Shown here: piece by piece, positions 1 through 8,594 of the stretch | How the letters are laid out: each line of letters starts with the position of its first letter | Position numbering within the stretch: position 1 is the first letter of the stretch | Assembly: GCA_023229165.1 (NCBI GenBank) | Contig: JALNZQ010000019.1 | Coordinates: 1 to 20,035 of the forward strand | Length of the DNA stretch: 20,035 nt | Direction of reading: 5' to 3' | From: Methanothrix sp. | Lineage (GTDB): Archaea > Halobacteriota > Methanosarcinia > Methanotrichales > Methanotrichaceae | Notes under the pieces: generated by a model | Databases searched by the model: none | Told to the model about the DNA's origin: nothing | Seen by the model: only the letters and a program-made list of their open reading frames with translations | Translations under genes and position numbers: made by a program

Positions 1-14
1 AAATTAGGATAATA

Positions 15-371
15 ATGGAAAACGATTATAATATTAATAATTCTGATATTTTAATTAATAATAATGGTCAAATATTTCAAGTTATACATAGAAAAGATAT
101 TATTGAAAATTATTTTATACGAGCTATAACTTTAATAAATAATGAAGTTAAAGAAGTTATCTTATTAAAAGATAGTTTAAATTCTTTTAGAAATATAACT
201 AATGAACTTAAATTATTATTTTCTTATTATAAAGAATATTTTGATAATAATTTTATAGAATTAGATATGAATAGTAAAAAAATAAAATTAGATTTATCAT
301 TAGCATTAAAAAAAATAGAAGAATTAAAAAAAGATTTTAATGTTATAAGAAATAAAGAGTTGGAGAATTAA
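15..371 (+). CDS. Hypothetical protein, 118 aa
   Basis: I do not recognise this protein. The ATG is preceded by AGGAT with suitable spacing. The product is Asn/Ile/Lys-rich and charged, and its C-terminal third (about residues 85-118) is Lys/Glu/Leu-rich with a heptad-like pattern that suggests a short coiled coil. It has no signal peptide or membrane segment. It ends 4 bp before the helicase gene, and its last codons carry that gene's GGAG ribosome site, so the two are probably co-transcribed and coupled. The operon promoter lies outside the window. Confidence 0.75.
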   Translation: MENDYNINNSDILINNNGQIFQVIHRKDIIENYFIRAITLINNEVKEVILLKDSLNSFRNITNELKLLFSYYKEYFDNNFIELDMNSKKIKLDLSLALKKIEELKKDFNVIRNKELEN

Positions 372-375
372 TTAA

Positions 376-2223
376 ATGTTAAATAATAGACAGCAAGAAG
401 TTATATTAGATAATAGTAATGAGTTGTTAGTTTTGGCTGGAGCAGGATCAGGTAAAACGCATTGTGTTACTGAAAAAATTAAAAGTTTATTAAATAATGG
501 TTATAATATTTCTGAAATAGTAGCTATAACTTTTACTAATAAAGCTGCAGACGAAATGATTGAAAGAATAAGTAAATTTAATTATATTAATAAGATGAAT
601 AGTAATATAAGTACATTTCATTCTTTTTGTTATAAGATTTTAAAAGATAATTTGAATTTTTTAGGTTTATCTAATGTTAGAATTTGTGATGATAATCAAT
701 CTACATCATTATTAGGTGAAGCTGTAGAAATAGTTTTAGAAACAAAAGATGGATCAAGTAGAGCAAAGCAAGAGATAGAAAAATTAAAAAATAGACTAAT
801 ATATCCTGATAACATAGAGATAAATAAACATAAATGGATATCTTCAATATATAAAGAATATGAAAAATTGTTAAAACAATGCTCTTTATTAGATTTTAAT
901 GATTTAATTTCTAAAACTGTATTATTATTAAAAGAAAATTCTTTATTAAGAGAAAAATATCAAAAACAGTTTAAATTTATAATAGTTGATGAATTTCAAG
1001 ATGTTAATAATGCTCAATTTGAATTAATAAGAGAGCTTCATAATCCTATTTATAATAAACTTATGGTTGTAGGAGATGATGCCCAATCCATCTATAGCTT
1101 CAGGTCGTCAGATCCATCTTTTATTATTAATTTTAAGGATATATATTCCAATTCTAATACAATAAAATTAGAACAAAATTATCGTTCAACACAAAAAATA
1201 CTTAATACTGCAAATTATGTTATTAATAAAAATGAAAAAGGAATTAAAAAAGAGTTGTGGACAAATAATGATAATGGTGAAAATATTGATGTTATAAAAT
1301 TTAATGGAGAAAAAGAGCAAGCAAATTTTATAGCTAATTTAATATTAAAAAATAAAGATATCAAAAAATTTAAAGATTATTGTATTTTATATAGAATAAA
1401 TTCTCAATCAAGAATTATAGAAGATGCTTTAGCAGTTAGAAATATACCTGCTAAAGTTATTCATGGTGTTTCTTTTTATGATAGGGCAGAAGTAAAAGAT
1501 ATAATGTCTTATTTAAGATTTATAGATAATCCTAATGATATTTTTTCTTTTAGAAGATGTATCCAAACTCCTAAAAGGGGAATTGGTAAAAAAACAATAG
1601 ATAAAATAATAGAAGAATCTAAAAATAAATCTATTATAGAGGTATTACAATCTTATAACGATAAAGTTAAAGTTTTTTCTGATTTTATTATTAAAGCAAG
1701 ATCAATGAGACATGATTCTGTTGAATTAATTAAGTTTATAATGCTTGAAACTGGTTATAATTCTTATTTAAAAGAAAAGGCAAAAACTAATGAAGAATTA
1801 ATTAATAGAACAGAAAGTATAGAACAAATTATAAATATGTCTATAAAAGAAACAGAAGATAAAAGTGTTCAATCTTTATTAGATTATATGTCTTTAAGAA
1901 CAGATAACGCAAGTACAGATAAAGATGATGCTGTCAGGTTATCAACTATTCATAGTTCTAAAGGTTTGGAGTTTGATACAGTATTTTTAATAAGTATGAA
2001 TCAGGGTGTATTTCCACATGAATCTTTAGATACAGAAATTGAAGAGGCAAGAAGACTATTTTATGTTGCAGTAACTAGAGCTAAAAATAAATTGTGTATA
2101 ACACATACAATGTCTTCAGTAAAATATGGTACTATAATATTTAATAAACCTTCTTTGTTTTTATCAGATTTACCAAAAGAGGGTATAAACAAAATTGGAG
2201 GTTCGTATGATTTTTTTGATTAA
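376..2223 (+). CDS. UvrD/PcrA/Rep-type superfamily 1A DNA helicase
   Basis: An ATP-dependent 3'-5' DNA helicase of 615 aa. Motifs appear in order: Q motif (LNNRQQEVI, residues 2-10), Walker A AGAGSGKT (21-28), motif Ia ITFTNKAADEM, Walker B DEFQD (205-209), motif III GDDAQSIYSFR (233-243), motif IV LEQNYRST, motif V STIHSSKGLEFD and motif VI EEARRLFYVAVTRA. It is about 100 residues shorter than typical PcrA; the sequence stops soon after motif VI, so the C-terminal tail is missing. All catalytic residues look intact. Its likely role is phage replication, recombination or repair. GGAG 10 bp upstream supports the start. Its end overlaps the dNMP kinase start by 17 bp. Confidence 0.95.
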   Translation: MLNNRQQEVILDNSNELLVLAGAGSGKTHCVTEKIKSLLNNGYNISEIVAITFTNKAADEMIERISKFNYINKMNSNISTFHSFCYKILKDNLNFLGLSNVRICDDNQSTSLLGEAVEIVLETKDGSSRAKQEIEKLKNRLIYPDNIEINKHKWISSIYKEYEKLLKQCSLLDFNDLISKTVLLLKENSLLREKYQKQFKFIIVDEFQDVNNAQFELIRELHNPIYNKLMVVGDDAQSIYSFRSSDPSFIINFKDIYSNSNTIKLEQNYRSTQKILNTANYVINKNEKGIKKELWTNNDNGENIDVIKFNGEKEQANFIANLILKNKDIKKFKDYCILYRINSQSRIIEDALAVRNIPAKVIHGVSFYDRAEVKDIMSYLRFIDNPNDIFSFRRCIQTPKRGIGKKTIDKIIEESKNKSIIEVLQSYNDKVKVFSDFIIKARSMRHDSVELIKFIMLETGYNSYLKEKAKTNEELINRTESIEQIINMSIKETEDKSVQSLLDYMSLRTDNASTDKDDAVRLSTIHSSKGLEFDTVFLISMNQGVFPHESLDTEIEEARRLFYVAVTRAKNKLCITHTMSSVKYGTIIFNKPSLFLSDLPKEGINKIGGSYDFFD

Positions 2224-2854
2224 TGGTAAGGCAAGAAGTGGAAAAGATACAATAGCTGATTATATTGTAAATAAAACAGGAGCTAAAAAACTATGGTTTG
2301 CAAAACCATTGAAAGATATGTGTATTAAATATTTTGGTTTAACTTATGATGAGTGCTATGATCATAAAACTGAATTTAGTAGGAGAGTTTTACAAGCAGT
2401 TGGTCAAATGTTTAGAGAGGAATTTGGTAAAAATTTTTGGGTAGATAAAGTTGTTGAACAATTAAAAGATTCTATTAATGATGGTAATAAACATTTTATT
2501 ATTTCTGATTGTAGATATAGAAATGAAATTGTAGAATTATGTGCTGCTTATGATCAAGAAAAATATACAAATATTGTAAAATGTTTTAATGAAGAATTAT
2601 GGAAAGAATATCAACTTGAATATTATGGTAGTATTAATAATTTACCGGATTCATTTTTTAATGCTTCTTTGTCACAAATAGGTTGTACTACAATTAAAAT
2701 AACAAGAAATAATTGCCCAAATATAGAATATGGTGCTGAACATGCATCAGAAAATGATTTAAATAGTTTTCGATTTGAACATTTAATAGAAAATAATGGT
2801 TCTCTTGAAGATTTGTATAAAATGGTAGATAATTTAATTTATAATTTGTTTTAA
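2207..2854 (+). CDS. Deoxynucleoside monophosphate kinase
   Basis: Predicted to phosphorylate dNMPs to dNDPs to supply DNA precursors, as T4 gp1 does. The 215-aa protein opens with a beta strand and a P-loop, GKARSGKDT (residues 7-15), the GxxxxGKDT form seen in phage dNMP kinases. The DCRYRNEIVEL segment matches the conserved D-R-x-x-NE stretch of that family. The start is ATG 2207: GGAGG at 2197-2201 sits 5 bp upstream, whereas an earlier TTG (2195) would contain the ribosome site itself. The gene overlaps the helicase end by 17 bp. Its substrate bases cannot be read from sequence. Confidence 0.85.
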   Translation: MIFLINGKARSGKDTIADYIVNKTGAKKLWFAKPLKDMCIKYFGLTYDECYDHKTEFSRRVLQAVGQMFREEFGKNFWVDKVVEQLKDSINDGNKHFIISDCRYRNEIVELCAAYDQEKYTNIVKCFNEELWKEYQLEYYGSINNLPDSFFNASLSQIGCTTIKITRNNCPNIEYGAEHASENDLNSFRFEHLIENNGSLEDLYKMVDNLIYNLF

Positions 2855-2864
2855 GGAGTTTTTT

Positions 2865-3425
2865 ATGGATGATTTATTTATCGATGTATCAGAAGTTTTA
2901 GGTTTAAAAGAAGAGGAGCAACGAATTAGTGATATAATTTTTTCTAAACTTTCTAAAATTGCAGATAATTGGATAAATGAAAAAGGAGATGGCATATTAG
3001 TAGTTATTGGTAATTTTTATAGTGGTATAATTAATAATATGGATTTTATAAGTAATAATAATTTAATAACAGAAGATGATAAAATTTGGATTAATGATGA
3101 AAGTTCTGGCGAAAAATTAAAACAATTTTCTACAGAACCTAATGATGGAGCAATTTTAGTTCATCTAAATGGTAAAGTTGTTGCTGCTGGTGTTAATTTA
3201 ATAATGGATGACAAACAAAAACTAAAAGCAGCAAGAGAAGCAAATCCCCCTAATGGTGGTATGAGGCATATAGCAGGTATTTATACATCTATGCGAGAGG
3301 ATGTGTTATCTGTTATTGTTATGTCAGGTGAAACTGGTAAAGTAACTTTATGGAAAAATGGCAGTCGTGTTAAAATTTATGATCCTATAAAAGAAAAAAA
3401 TGGAGATAAAAATGAACGAGTCTAA
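2865..3425 (+). CDS. Diadenylate cyclase (DisA_N/DAC) domain protein
   Basis: This 186-aa protein carries the landmarks of the DisA_N domain, which condenses two ATP to c-di-AMP. GDGILVVIG (41-49) matches the opening G-A-L-I-V-I-G strand. NDGAILVHLNGKVVAAGV (93-110) holds the DGA motif (94-96). GGMRHIAGIYTS (131-142) stands where GTRHRAALGIS is expected, so the second Arg of RHR is Ile136. SGETGKVTL (154-162) matches the SEETG-x-I-S-L strand. There is no DisA HhH region and no membrane helix, so it is a soluble stand-alone enzyme. TAAGGAG precedes the ATG. Its 3' end overlaps an HD hydrolase gene. Assignment to the fold is strong; c-di-AMP synthesis is inferred and the product could be another cyclic dinucleotide. 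Confidence 0.8.
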   Translation: MDDLFIDVSEVLGLKEEEQRISDIIFSKLSKIADNWINEKGDGILVVIGNFYSGIINNMDFISNNNLITEDDKIWINDESSGEKLKQFSTEPNDGAILVHLNGKVVAAGVNLIMDDKQKLKAAREANPPNGGMRHIAGIYTSMREDVLSVIVMSGETGKVTLWKNGSRVKIYDPIKEKNGDKNERV

Positions 3426-4083
3426 TAATGTAGGAATGTTAAGAAATGCAGATAACAAACAAGTTTTATATGCTATTAATTTTATGAATTATGTAGAATT
3501 AATAAAAAATCCAAGTATACAACATTTTACAAGAGAAGTATTAGTTAATTATTCTCCTAATTATTTTTGGACTACATCTGCAAGTAAATCAGGTAAATAT
3601 CATAATGCTGATGAATGTGAAAAATCAGGTTTATTATTACATATTAAAAGAGCAATTAATATGTCATTAGTTCTAATGCGTGGTTTAGGATGGTATGATC
3701 ATATGGGATCTACAGTTAAAGTTGAAAAAGAAGAAGATTATGATGTTGTATTATCTGCAATTATTTTGCATGATTTATTGACTGCTGGTTTCGAGGGGAG
3801 AGAGAAAAAAAATGGATGCGATTTGTCAACAGATAATTTACATCCATATTATGTTAGAGAACATTTAAGAATGAAAAAAATTAATTATCAAAATGAAGAA
3901 ATTTATATGTATAAATTGCCATTTTTTGATAAAATAATGAAAGCTATTGAAGGACATTATGGCTATTGGAGTGTTATGCCACATACTGCAAATTTAGAAA
4001 ATGCTCAAAGTAATGAATTTATTGTCTATATGGCAGATTATATTGCATCAAGAAAATTAGATACATGGTTTAATATATCTTAA
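3412..4083 (+). CDS. HD-domain phosphohydrolase
   Basis: A 223-aa metal-dependent phosphohydrolase of the HD superfamily. Visible candidate ligands are H64 (GKYH), H77 (LLLHIKRA), the H120-D121 doublet (ILHDLL), H144 (LHPYYV), H182 (EGHYGYWS) and D209 (MADYIASR), in the usual HD order. Related phage and YhaM-like HD proteins cleave nucleotides or RNA ends; other HD families hydrolyse c-di-AMP or c-di-GMP. ATG 3412 is preferred over ATG 3400 because GGAG (3402-3405) is then correctly placed. The start lies 14 bp inside the diadenylate-cyclase-like gene, which implies translational coupling. The substrate is unknown; a cyclic dinucleotide is an attractive guess from context only. Confidence 0.85.
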   Translation: MNESNNVGMLRNADNKQVLYAINFMNYVELIKNPSIQHFTREVLVNYSPNYFWTTSASKSGKYHNADECEKSGLLLHIKRAINMSLVLMRGLGWYDHMGSTVKVEKEEDYDVVLSAIILHDLLTAGFEGREKKNGCDLSTDNLHPYYVREHLRMKKINYQNEEIYMYKLPFFDKIMKAIEGHYGYWSVMPHTANLENAQSNEFIVYMADYIASRKLDTWFNIS

Positions 4084-4096
4084 TATTGGAGGTTTT

Positions 4097-4222
4097 ATGG
4101 ATTTTGGAGCTATTGAAAAAGCATTGCTTACTATGGGTAAAGCTATAATTGGAGTTATGGAAAGATTAGATGAATTAATATCAGTAAATAAAGAAATATT
4201 AGAAGAATTAAAGAAAAAATAA
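4097..4222 (+). CDS. Small helical protein, 41 aa
   Basis: A short ORF starting MDFGAIEKALLTMGKA and ending in EELKKK. An excellent TTGGAGG sits 6 bp before the ATG and 13 bp after the HD gene's stop. The product looks like a single amphipathic helix followed by a Lys/Glu-rich helix. It is the last gene of the first operon: a promoter for the next unit follows within 60 bp. Its function is unknown. The strong ribosome site and operon position are the case for it being real. Confidence 0.65.
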   Translation: MDFGAIEKALLTMGKAIIGVMERLDELISVNKEILEELKKK

Positions 4223-4254
4223 TTAAATGTTGAAAAATATTTTTTTAGATAAAC

Positions 4255-4283
4255 TTTACTATTTATCTATATCTTGTTATATT
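4255..4283 (+). promoter_or_regulatory. Promoter, TTTACT-N17-TATATT
   Basis: A -35-like TTTACT (4255-4260) and a -10-like TATATT (4278-4283) with extended TG (4275-4276) are separated by 17 bp. The -10 context TTGTTATATTATAAA recurs at 9517, 11807, 12491 and 15623. It drives the gene at 4322 and probably the run to dUTPase. Confidence 0.6.
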
Positions 4284-4321
4284 ATAAAATAATACCAGAA
4301 ATTTATTTAAGGAGGTTATAT

Positions 4322-4696
4322 ATGGCAGATACAAATTTAAAGAAGAATGGGAACGAGTTATTAGAAAAAATTAGAAAAGAATATGATTTATTAAAAGCAA
4401 AAATTAAAGGTGTAGATTATAAAGTTGCAGCACAAGAAGATCTACCATCATATGAAAAATTTATGCCAATTGTAGAAAAATTCCAAGAAGATTTATTTGA
4501 TATTACTGATGGAATTCACAAAGTTATAGAAGAATTAAATTCTGATTTAGAGACTATGTTTAGTGGAATTGAAAAAGAATTAGAAATTATAGATAATTCT
4601 ATATCAGAAGATTCTGAAGAAATTATAGATGAATCAGATGAATCAAATATTGGAGAATTAGAAGGGCCAAAAATCACTAGCGATTTAGATTTTTAA
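4322..4696 (+). CDS. Acidic hypothetical protein, 124 aa
   Basis: I do not recognise this protein. The start at 4322 is set by an AAGGAGG 6 bp upstream; an in-frame ATG at 4274 lies within the promoter and is not credible. The N-terminal 85 residues look alpha-helical with Lys/Glu/Leu repeats. The C-terminal 35 residues are strongly acidic (many Glu, Asp, Ser), as in ssDNA-binding proteins or DNA mimics, but there is no recognisable OB fold. It is the first gene of its operon, ahead of the DinG-like helicase, so a replication accessory role is possible. Confidence 0.75.
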   Translation: MADTNLKKNGNELLEKIRKEYDLLKAKIKGVDYKVAAQEDLPSYEKFMPIVEKFQEDLFDITDGIHKVIEELNSDLETMFSGIEKELEIIDNSISEDSEEIIDESDESNIGELEGPKITSDLDF

Positions 4697-4722
4697 TAAT
4701 AAATTAGAATTGAGTTTTAACA

Positions 4723-6894
4723 ATGTCAGAATATATTAATTCAATATTAGGAATTAATGGAGCTTTTAATAAAGAAAGCCCTAATTATCAACCTAGACAA
4801 CAACAAATAGATATGGCTAATTCTGTAGAATTGGCATTAAATAGCAGAAAACATGCTGTAATAGAAGCAGGAACAGGAACTGGTAAAACGTTTGCTTATC
4901 TTGTTCCTGCTATTAATTATTCTATTAAGAATAATGTTAATGTTGTTGTTTCTACAAAAACTAAAAATCTTCAAAGTCAAATTTTAAATAAAGATATACC
5001 ATTTTTAAAAAAAATTTTACCATTTAATTTTAATACAGAAAAAGTTGTTGGAATTGGAAATTATATATGTTTTCATAGATTATTAAAATATTTAAATTCT
5101 GATAATATAGATAATATTAAAACTTTAAGAAAAATAGTATCTTTTTATTGTAATGATGATTCTAAATTTTATAAAATTAATGAACTTGCAAAACAAAAAA
5201 GATCATTATTAGATGAAGAAGAAAATATTGATAATAATTTAAAAAGAATAGAAGCAATATTATCTATAGATGAGGAATTAGAAGAAAATAATGATTCAGA
5301 TATTGAATCTGGTGAAGGTACAAGAGAAGAATTTTATGAAGAAATAGAAAACAAATTATGGTCTGTTATATGTGCAGAAAGTGATAGTTGTCATAGAAAA
5401 TCTTGTGAATTTTTTGAAAATTGTTTTTATTTTAAGGCTAAAGAACGTCAAAAAACAGCTAATCTTTTAGTTGTTAATCATGCATTATTTTTTGCTGATT
5501 TAGCAGTAAGAAAATCTGTTGGTTTTAGTATAGATAATGCTGTAATACCTAATCATAATGTTGTAATTTTTGATGAGGCACATGATATAGAAAATGTTGC
5601 TTCAAATTTTATGGGAATTCAAGTTAGTAATTATAGAATAAAACATTTTGTTGGAACATTAGTTTCTAATATTAATAATAATAAAACTTTAAGAAAAATT
5701 GTAGGTAATACTAAAATATCTGAAATGTCTAATATAGTAGAAGAGATTACTGCTGAAACTGTAAGTTTTTTTAATGATATAAGAGAGAAATATACAAAAA
5801 AAGAAAATAGTTCTTTTACTACAAGAGTTAAAGAACCATATTTTGTTAAACATTATGGTTTGTTAGGTGTTTTAGAAAAAGTTAAAACTACAATAATGGA
5901 TATAATTAATTCTATTACTATAGAAACTGATGCTAATTCAGAAATTAAAGATTTAAAGGTTTTTGTAGAAAGAACAACCTTATTAATAGGAAATTTAAAT
6001 AAACTTATGTCTATGAGTGGTAAAGATTGGGCATATTGGTTAGATATAAGTGATAAGAAAGTTGCAATTTGTGGTAGTCCAGTTGATGTAGCTAAAGAAT
6101 TAAGAGGAAGCCTATTTGGTAGAATAGATTCATGTGTTTTAACATCTGCTACAATAGCAGTGAATAATAGCTTTGATTTTATAGGAAAAAGATTAGGGTT
6201 AGATGACATTAGTGATTGCGTATCTCTTATGGTAGGTTCTCCATTTAATTATTTCAATCAAGCTATGTTATGTGTTCCAGAAAATAGTATAGAACCAACA
6301 ACCTTTAATAATGATCAGTTTTCAGAAAGAGTAGGAGAACAAATTAAAGATATAATAAAAATTTCTAAAGGTAGAGCTTTTGTTTTATTTACTTCTTATA
6401 AATTAATGAATGATGTTTATGATCTTATTATTGATGAATTAAATGATTGGGAGTATCCTGTTTATAGACAAAGTTCTAATTGCTCAAGAGATAGATTGAT
6501 TCAGAAATTTTTAGAAAATGATAATTCTATTTTGTTCGGTGCTGAATCTTTTTGGCAAGGTGTAGATGTTCCAGGTGAAAAATTAAGTTGTGTTATAATA
6601 CCTAAAATACCATTTGCTAATCCTAGTGAACCATTAATAGAAGCAAGAATGGATTATATAAAACAAAAAGGATTAAATCCATTTATTACATATAGTTTAC
6701 CAGATTCTATTCTTAAACTTAAACAAGGTACTGGAAGATTAATAAGAAGAGAGTCTGATAGAGGTATTTTAGCAATATTGGATAGAAGAATTTTAACTAA
6801 GGGTTATGGTTATAATATAATTAATTCGTTACCTAAATATTATCAAACAAAAAATATTGAAGATTTAAAATTAGTTTTTAATAAGGAGGAATAA
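4723..6894 (+). CDS. DinG/XPD-type superfamily 2 iron-sulfur helicase
   Basis: A 723-aa 5'-3' DNA helicase of the DinG/XPD family. It shows a Q-like YQPRQQQIDMA (22-32), Walker A GTGTGKT (50-56), DEAH in VVIFDEAHDIENVA, TSATI (motif III), VLFTSYK (motif IV), FGAESFWQGVDVPG (motif V) and QGTGRLIRR (motif VI). Cys116 (GNYIC), Cys223, Cys228 and Cys234 have the DinG order and the 5/6-residue spacing of its last three 4Fe-4S ligands, so the cluster is probably intact. There is no N-terminal exonuclease domain, unlike Firmicute DinG. The ribosome site (TTGAG) is weak. A role in resolving R-loops or forked DNA during phage replication is inferred. Confidence 0.93.
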   Translation: MSEYINSILGINGAFNKESPNYQPRQQQIDMANSVELALNSRKHAVIEAGTGTGKTFAYLVPAINYSIKNNVNVVVSTKTKNLQSQILNKDIPFLKKILPFNFNTEKVVGIGNYICFHRLLKYLNSDNIDNIKTLRKIVSFYCNDDSKFYKINELAKQKRSLLDEEENIDNNLKRIEAILSIDEELEENNDSDIESGEGTREEFYEEIENKLWSVICAESDSCHRKSCEFFENCFYFKAKERQKTANLLVVNHALFFADLAVRKSVGFSIDNAVIPNHNVVIFDEAHDIENVASNFMGIQVSNYRIKHFVGTLVSNINNNKTLRKIVGNTKISEMSNIVEEITAETVSFFNDIREKYTKKENSSFTTRVKEPYFVKHYGLLGVLEKVKTTIMDIINSITIETDANSEIKDLKVFVERTTLLIGNLNKLMSMSGKDWAYWLDISDKKVAICGSPVDVAKELRGSLFGRIDSCVLTSATIAVNNSFDFIGKRLGLDDISDCVSLMVGSPFNYFNQAMLCVPENSIEPTTFNNDQFSERVGEQIKDIIKISKGRAFVLFTSYKLMNDVYDLIIDELNDWEYPVYRQSSNCSRDRLIQKFLENDNSILFGAESFWQGVDVPGEKLSCVIIPKIPFANPSEPLIEARMDYIKQKGLNPFITYSLPDSILKLKQGTGRLIRRESDRGILAILDRRILTKGYGYNIINSLPKYYQTKNIEDLKLVFNKEE

Positions 6895-6895
6895 T

Positions 6896-7165
6896 ATGAA
6901 TATGAATTCAGAAAAAATTAGAAATTTAGATGTTAATGGTTTTATGATAAATGCTGGTATAGAAGAGGTTAATAAAATTAAAACTAAAATAGAAGAACTT
7001 GAAGTTTTAAAAACTACAAAAGAAGAAGAAGTAGAAATTAAACAAAAAGATATAGAAAATCTTGAATTAGAACTTTTAACTATTAGTGAAAACATAAAAG
7101 TTTTAAAATCTAATAAAGCTAACTTAATTGATAGAATAGAAGATCTTAAAAAAACAACTAAATAA
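6896..7165 (+). CDS. Coiled-coil protein, 89 aa
   Basis: An unrecognised small protein whose residues 22-89 are almost entirely Lys/Glu/Leu/Ile in heptads, which predicts a long continuous coiled coil. AAGGAGG lies inside the last codons of the DinG-like gene, and the ATG follows its stop by one base, so translation is probably coupled. An in-frame ATG two codons on is an alternative start. It has no enzymatic motif. Confidence 0.75.
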   Translation: MNMNSEKIRNLDVNGFMINAGIEEVNKIKTKIEELEVLKTTKEEEVEIKQKDIENLELELLTISENIKVLKSNKANLIDRIEDLKKTTK

Positions 7166-7177
7166 TAGGAGGATATT

Positions 7178-7507
7178 ATGAAAAAATTAGGTGATTTATA
7201 TTTTAATTATGATGCTAAAAGTGGTGAATATAATGTTGCTTCACATGCAAATATGGATGAAAAAAACAAACAATTAGTAGAAGATTTAATGCGTGATGCA
7301 AAAGTGCAATATAGTCTTAATAATGCATGTAAAAATATAAATAATATTACAAGAAAAGAACAAAATATTTTAGTAACATCTTTTAATGTTAATTTAAATA
7401 GTTCTATAAGTTCTGCTTCAATGATTAAAATTGAAGTAACTTTACTTAAGTTAGAAGATGAGAGTGATTTAATGGTTTCTTTATTTACTATGGTTAATAT
7501 TATATAA
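7178..7507 (+). CDS. Hypothetical protein, 109 aa
   Basis: Not recognised. AGGAGG sits 6 bp before the ATG. The protein is soluble with mixed alpha/beta character: an N-terminal beta-like GDLYFNYDAKSGEY segment, a helical middle, and a C-terminal hydrophobic strand pattern (SMIKIEVTLLKL, MVSLFTMVNII). It lies between the helicase and dUTPase genes in one unbroken transcription unit. Confidence 0.7.
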   Translation: MKKLGDLYFNYDAKSGEYNVASHANMDEKNKQLVEDLMRDAKVQYSLNNACKNINNITRKEQNILVTSFNVNLNSSISSASMIKIEVTLLKLEDESDLMVSLFTMVNII

Positions 7508-7508
7508 T

Positions 7509-7790
7509 ATGTCTGAAAATTTTTTTAAAATTGAAGAAATAACCTCTACTTGCATAGAATGTGGTAAAAAAATAAAAGCCGGACATTATTATGCTGGTAG
7601 AGGGCCTTTTGGTATTTGTTGTTATAAAAAACTTTTTGGTACTGTAGGTTTAATAGTAACAAAAAATAGAATGGTATTTCCAAAACAAAAAAATAAAAAA
7701 GATAATAAAAATATTTGTTTTATAACAGGTCAAAATAAAGAATGTAATAATTGTTTGTTATCAGATAATTGTGAATATAAAAATGAATGA
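7509..7790 (+). CDS. Cys-rich putative zinc-binding protein, 93 aa
   Basis: An N-terminal zinc-ribbon-like cluster, TCIECGKKIKAGHYYAGRG followed by GICCYKK, supplies C-x2-C plus CC with a nearby His. A second group of cysteines occurs near the C-terminus (KECNNCLLSDNCEYK). Similar small C-x2-C proteins are common in phage early regions. The ATG follows the previous stop by one base with no clear ribosome site, which suggests coupling. No specific function can be named. Confidence 0.7.
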   Translation: MSENFFKIEEITSTCIECGKKIKAGHYYAGRGPFGICCYKKLFGTVGLIVTKNRMVFPKQKNKKDNKNICFITGQNKECNNCLLSDNCEYKNE

Positions 7791-7956
7791 AAAAGAAGAA
7801 TTAAAAGAATTAAGAGAAATTTTAATGTTAAATTTAAAAGTAAATTCTTTTATTTTAACAGCTTTATCACAAGTTAAAGGTTTTTCTTTTGATTCTAATA
7901 TAGTATTAAGTCTATTAAAAAATATTCAAGAAATTTTAAATAAAAAGGAAAAGTAA
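7783..7956 (+). CDS. Small hypothetical protein, 57 aa
   Basis: A small helical protein that starts inside the end of the Cys-rich gene (8 bp overlap). ATG 7783 is chosen over an upstream in-frame GTG (7771) because only the ATG gives an ordinary overlap. It is Leu/Ile/Lys-rich (LKELREILMLNLKVNSFILTA split by hydrophobic turns) and has no motif. It ends 4 bp before dUTPase. Confidence 0.55.
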   Translation: MNEKEELKELREILMLNLKVNSFILTALSQVKGFSFDSNIVLSLLKNIQEILNKKEK

Positions 7957-7960
7957 AAAC

Positions 7961-8521
7961 ATGGATGAAATTAAACCTAAATTATTATTTGAAAAAGTTT
8001 ATGAAGATGCAAAAATACCAGTTAGATTAACTGAATATTCTTCTGGCTATGATGTTTTTGCTTATAAAATTATAAAAATATACACACATGAAGAAACAGA
8101 AAATATTACAATTCCATTTTCTAATGTAAAACATAAAGAAATTAAAGAAAAAATATTAGATGTTTCTCTTGAAGAATATATAATGAAACCAAATGATAGA
8201 ATATTAGTTGATGTAGGTGGTAGAGTTACAGTTGGTAAAGATTATGAAATTCAAGTTCGTTCTAGAAGTGGTTTATCATTAAAACAAGGCGTTGTTGTAG
8301 AAAATTCTCCTGGAACAATAGATTGTGATTATAGAGGAATATTAGGTGTTATATTAATTAATGATTCATTAGTAGAAAGAAAAATAAGTCGTGGAGATAG
8401 AATAGCTCAAATAGTAGTTCAAAAAGTAGAATTATTAGATTTAGAAGTTGTTGATAAATTACCACATATTGATAATAATTTGAGAGTTGATGGTGGTTTT
8501 GGTCATACAGGAACAAGATAA
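7961..8521 (+). CDS. dut: Trimeric dUTPase
   Basis: Hydrolyses dUTP to dUMP and PPi, keeping uracil out of DNA and feeding thymidylate synthase. All five motifs are present in the 186 aa: motif 1 SSGYDVFAY (27-35), motif 2 RSRSGLSL (100-107), motif 3 GTIDCDYRG with the catalytic Asp (118-126), motif 4 RGDRIAQIVV (144-153) and motif 5 GGFGHTG (178-184), where His replaces the usual Ser. It is longer than the usual ~150 aa because about 35 residues are inserted between motifs 1 and 2. AAAGGAAAAG precedes the start. It ends the operon that began at the 4255 promoter. Confidence 0.95.
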   Translation: MDEIKPKLLFEKVYEDAKIPVRLTEYSSGYDVFAYKIIKIYTHEETENITIPFSNVKHKEIKEKILDVSLEEYIMKPNDRILVDVGGRVTVGKDYEIQVRSRSGLSLKQGVVVENSPGTIDCDYRGILGVILINDSLVERKISRGDRIAQIVVQKVELLDLEVVDKLPHIDNNLRVDGGFGHTGTR

Positions 8522-8594
8522 TTTTATTTTTTATAGATATTTTTAATTTCAATAATAAATTAACATAATTAACTTTATCCAAAAGGTGTTTGTT

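Noticed and set aside
4274..4321. Longer N-terminus of the 124-aa acidic protein
   Set aside because: The earlier ATG lies within the promoter -10 region and has no ribosome site, while AAGGAGG is placed precisely for 4322.
5853..6209. Minus-strand open frames inside genes (5853-6209, 6871-7095, 8358-8582, 17638-17832)
   Set aside because: Each is antisense to a well-supported + strand gene, Ser/Ile/Leu-rich as expected of reversed AT-rich coding DNA, and lacks a ribosome site.
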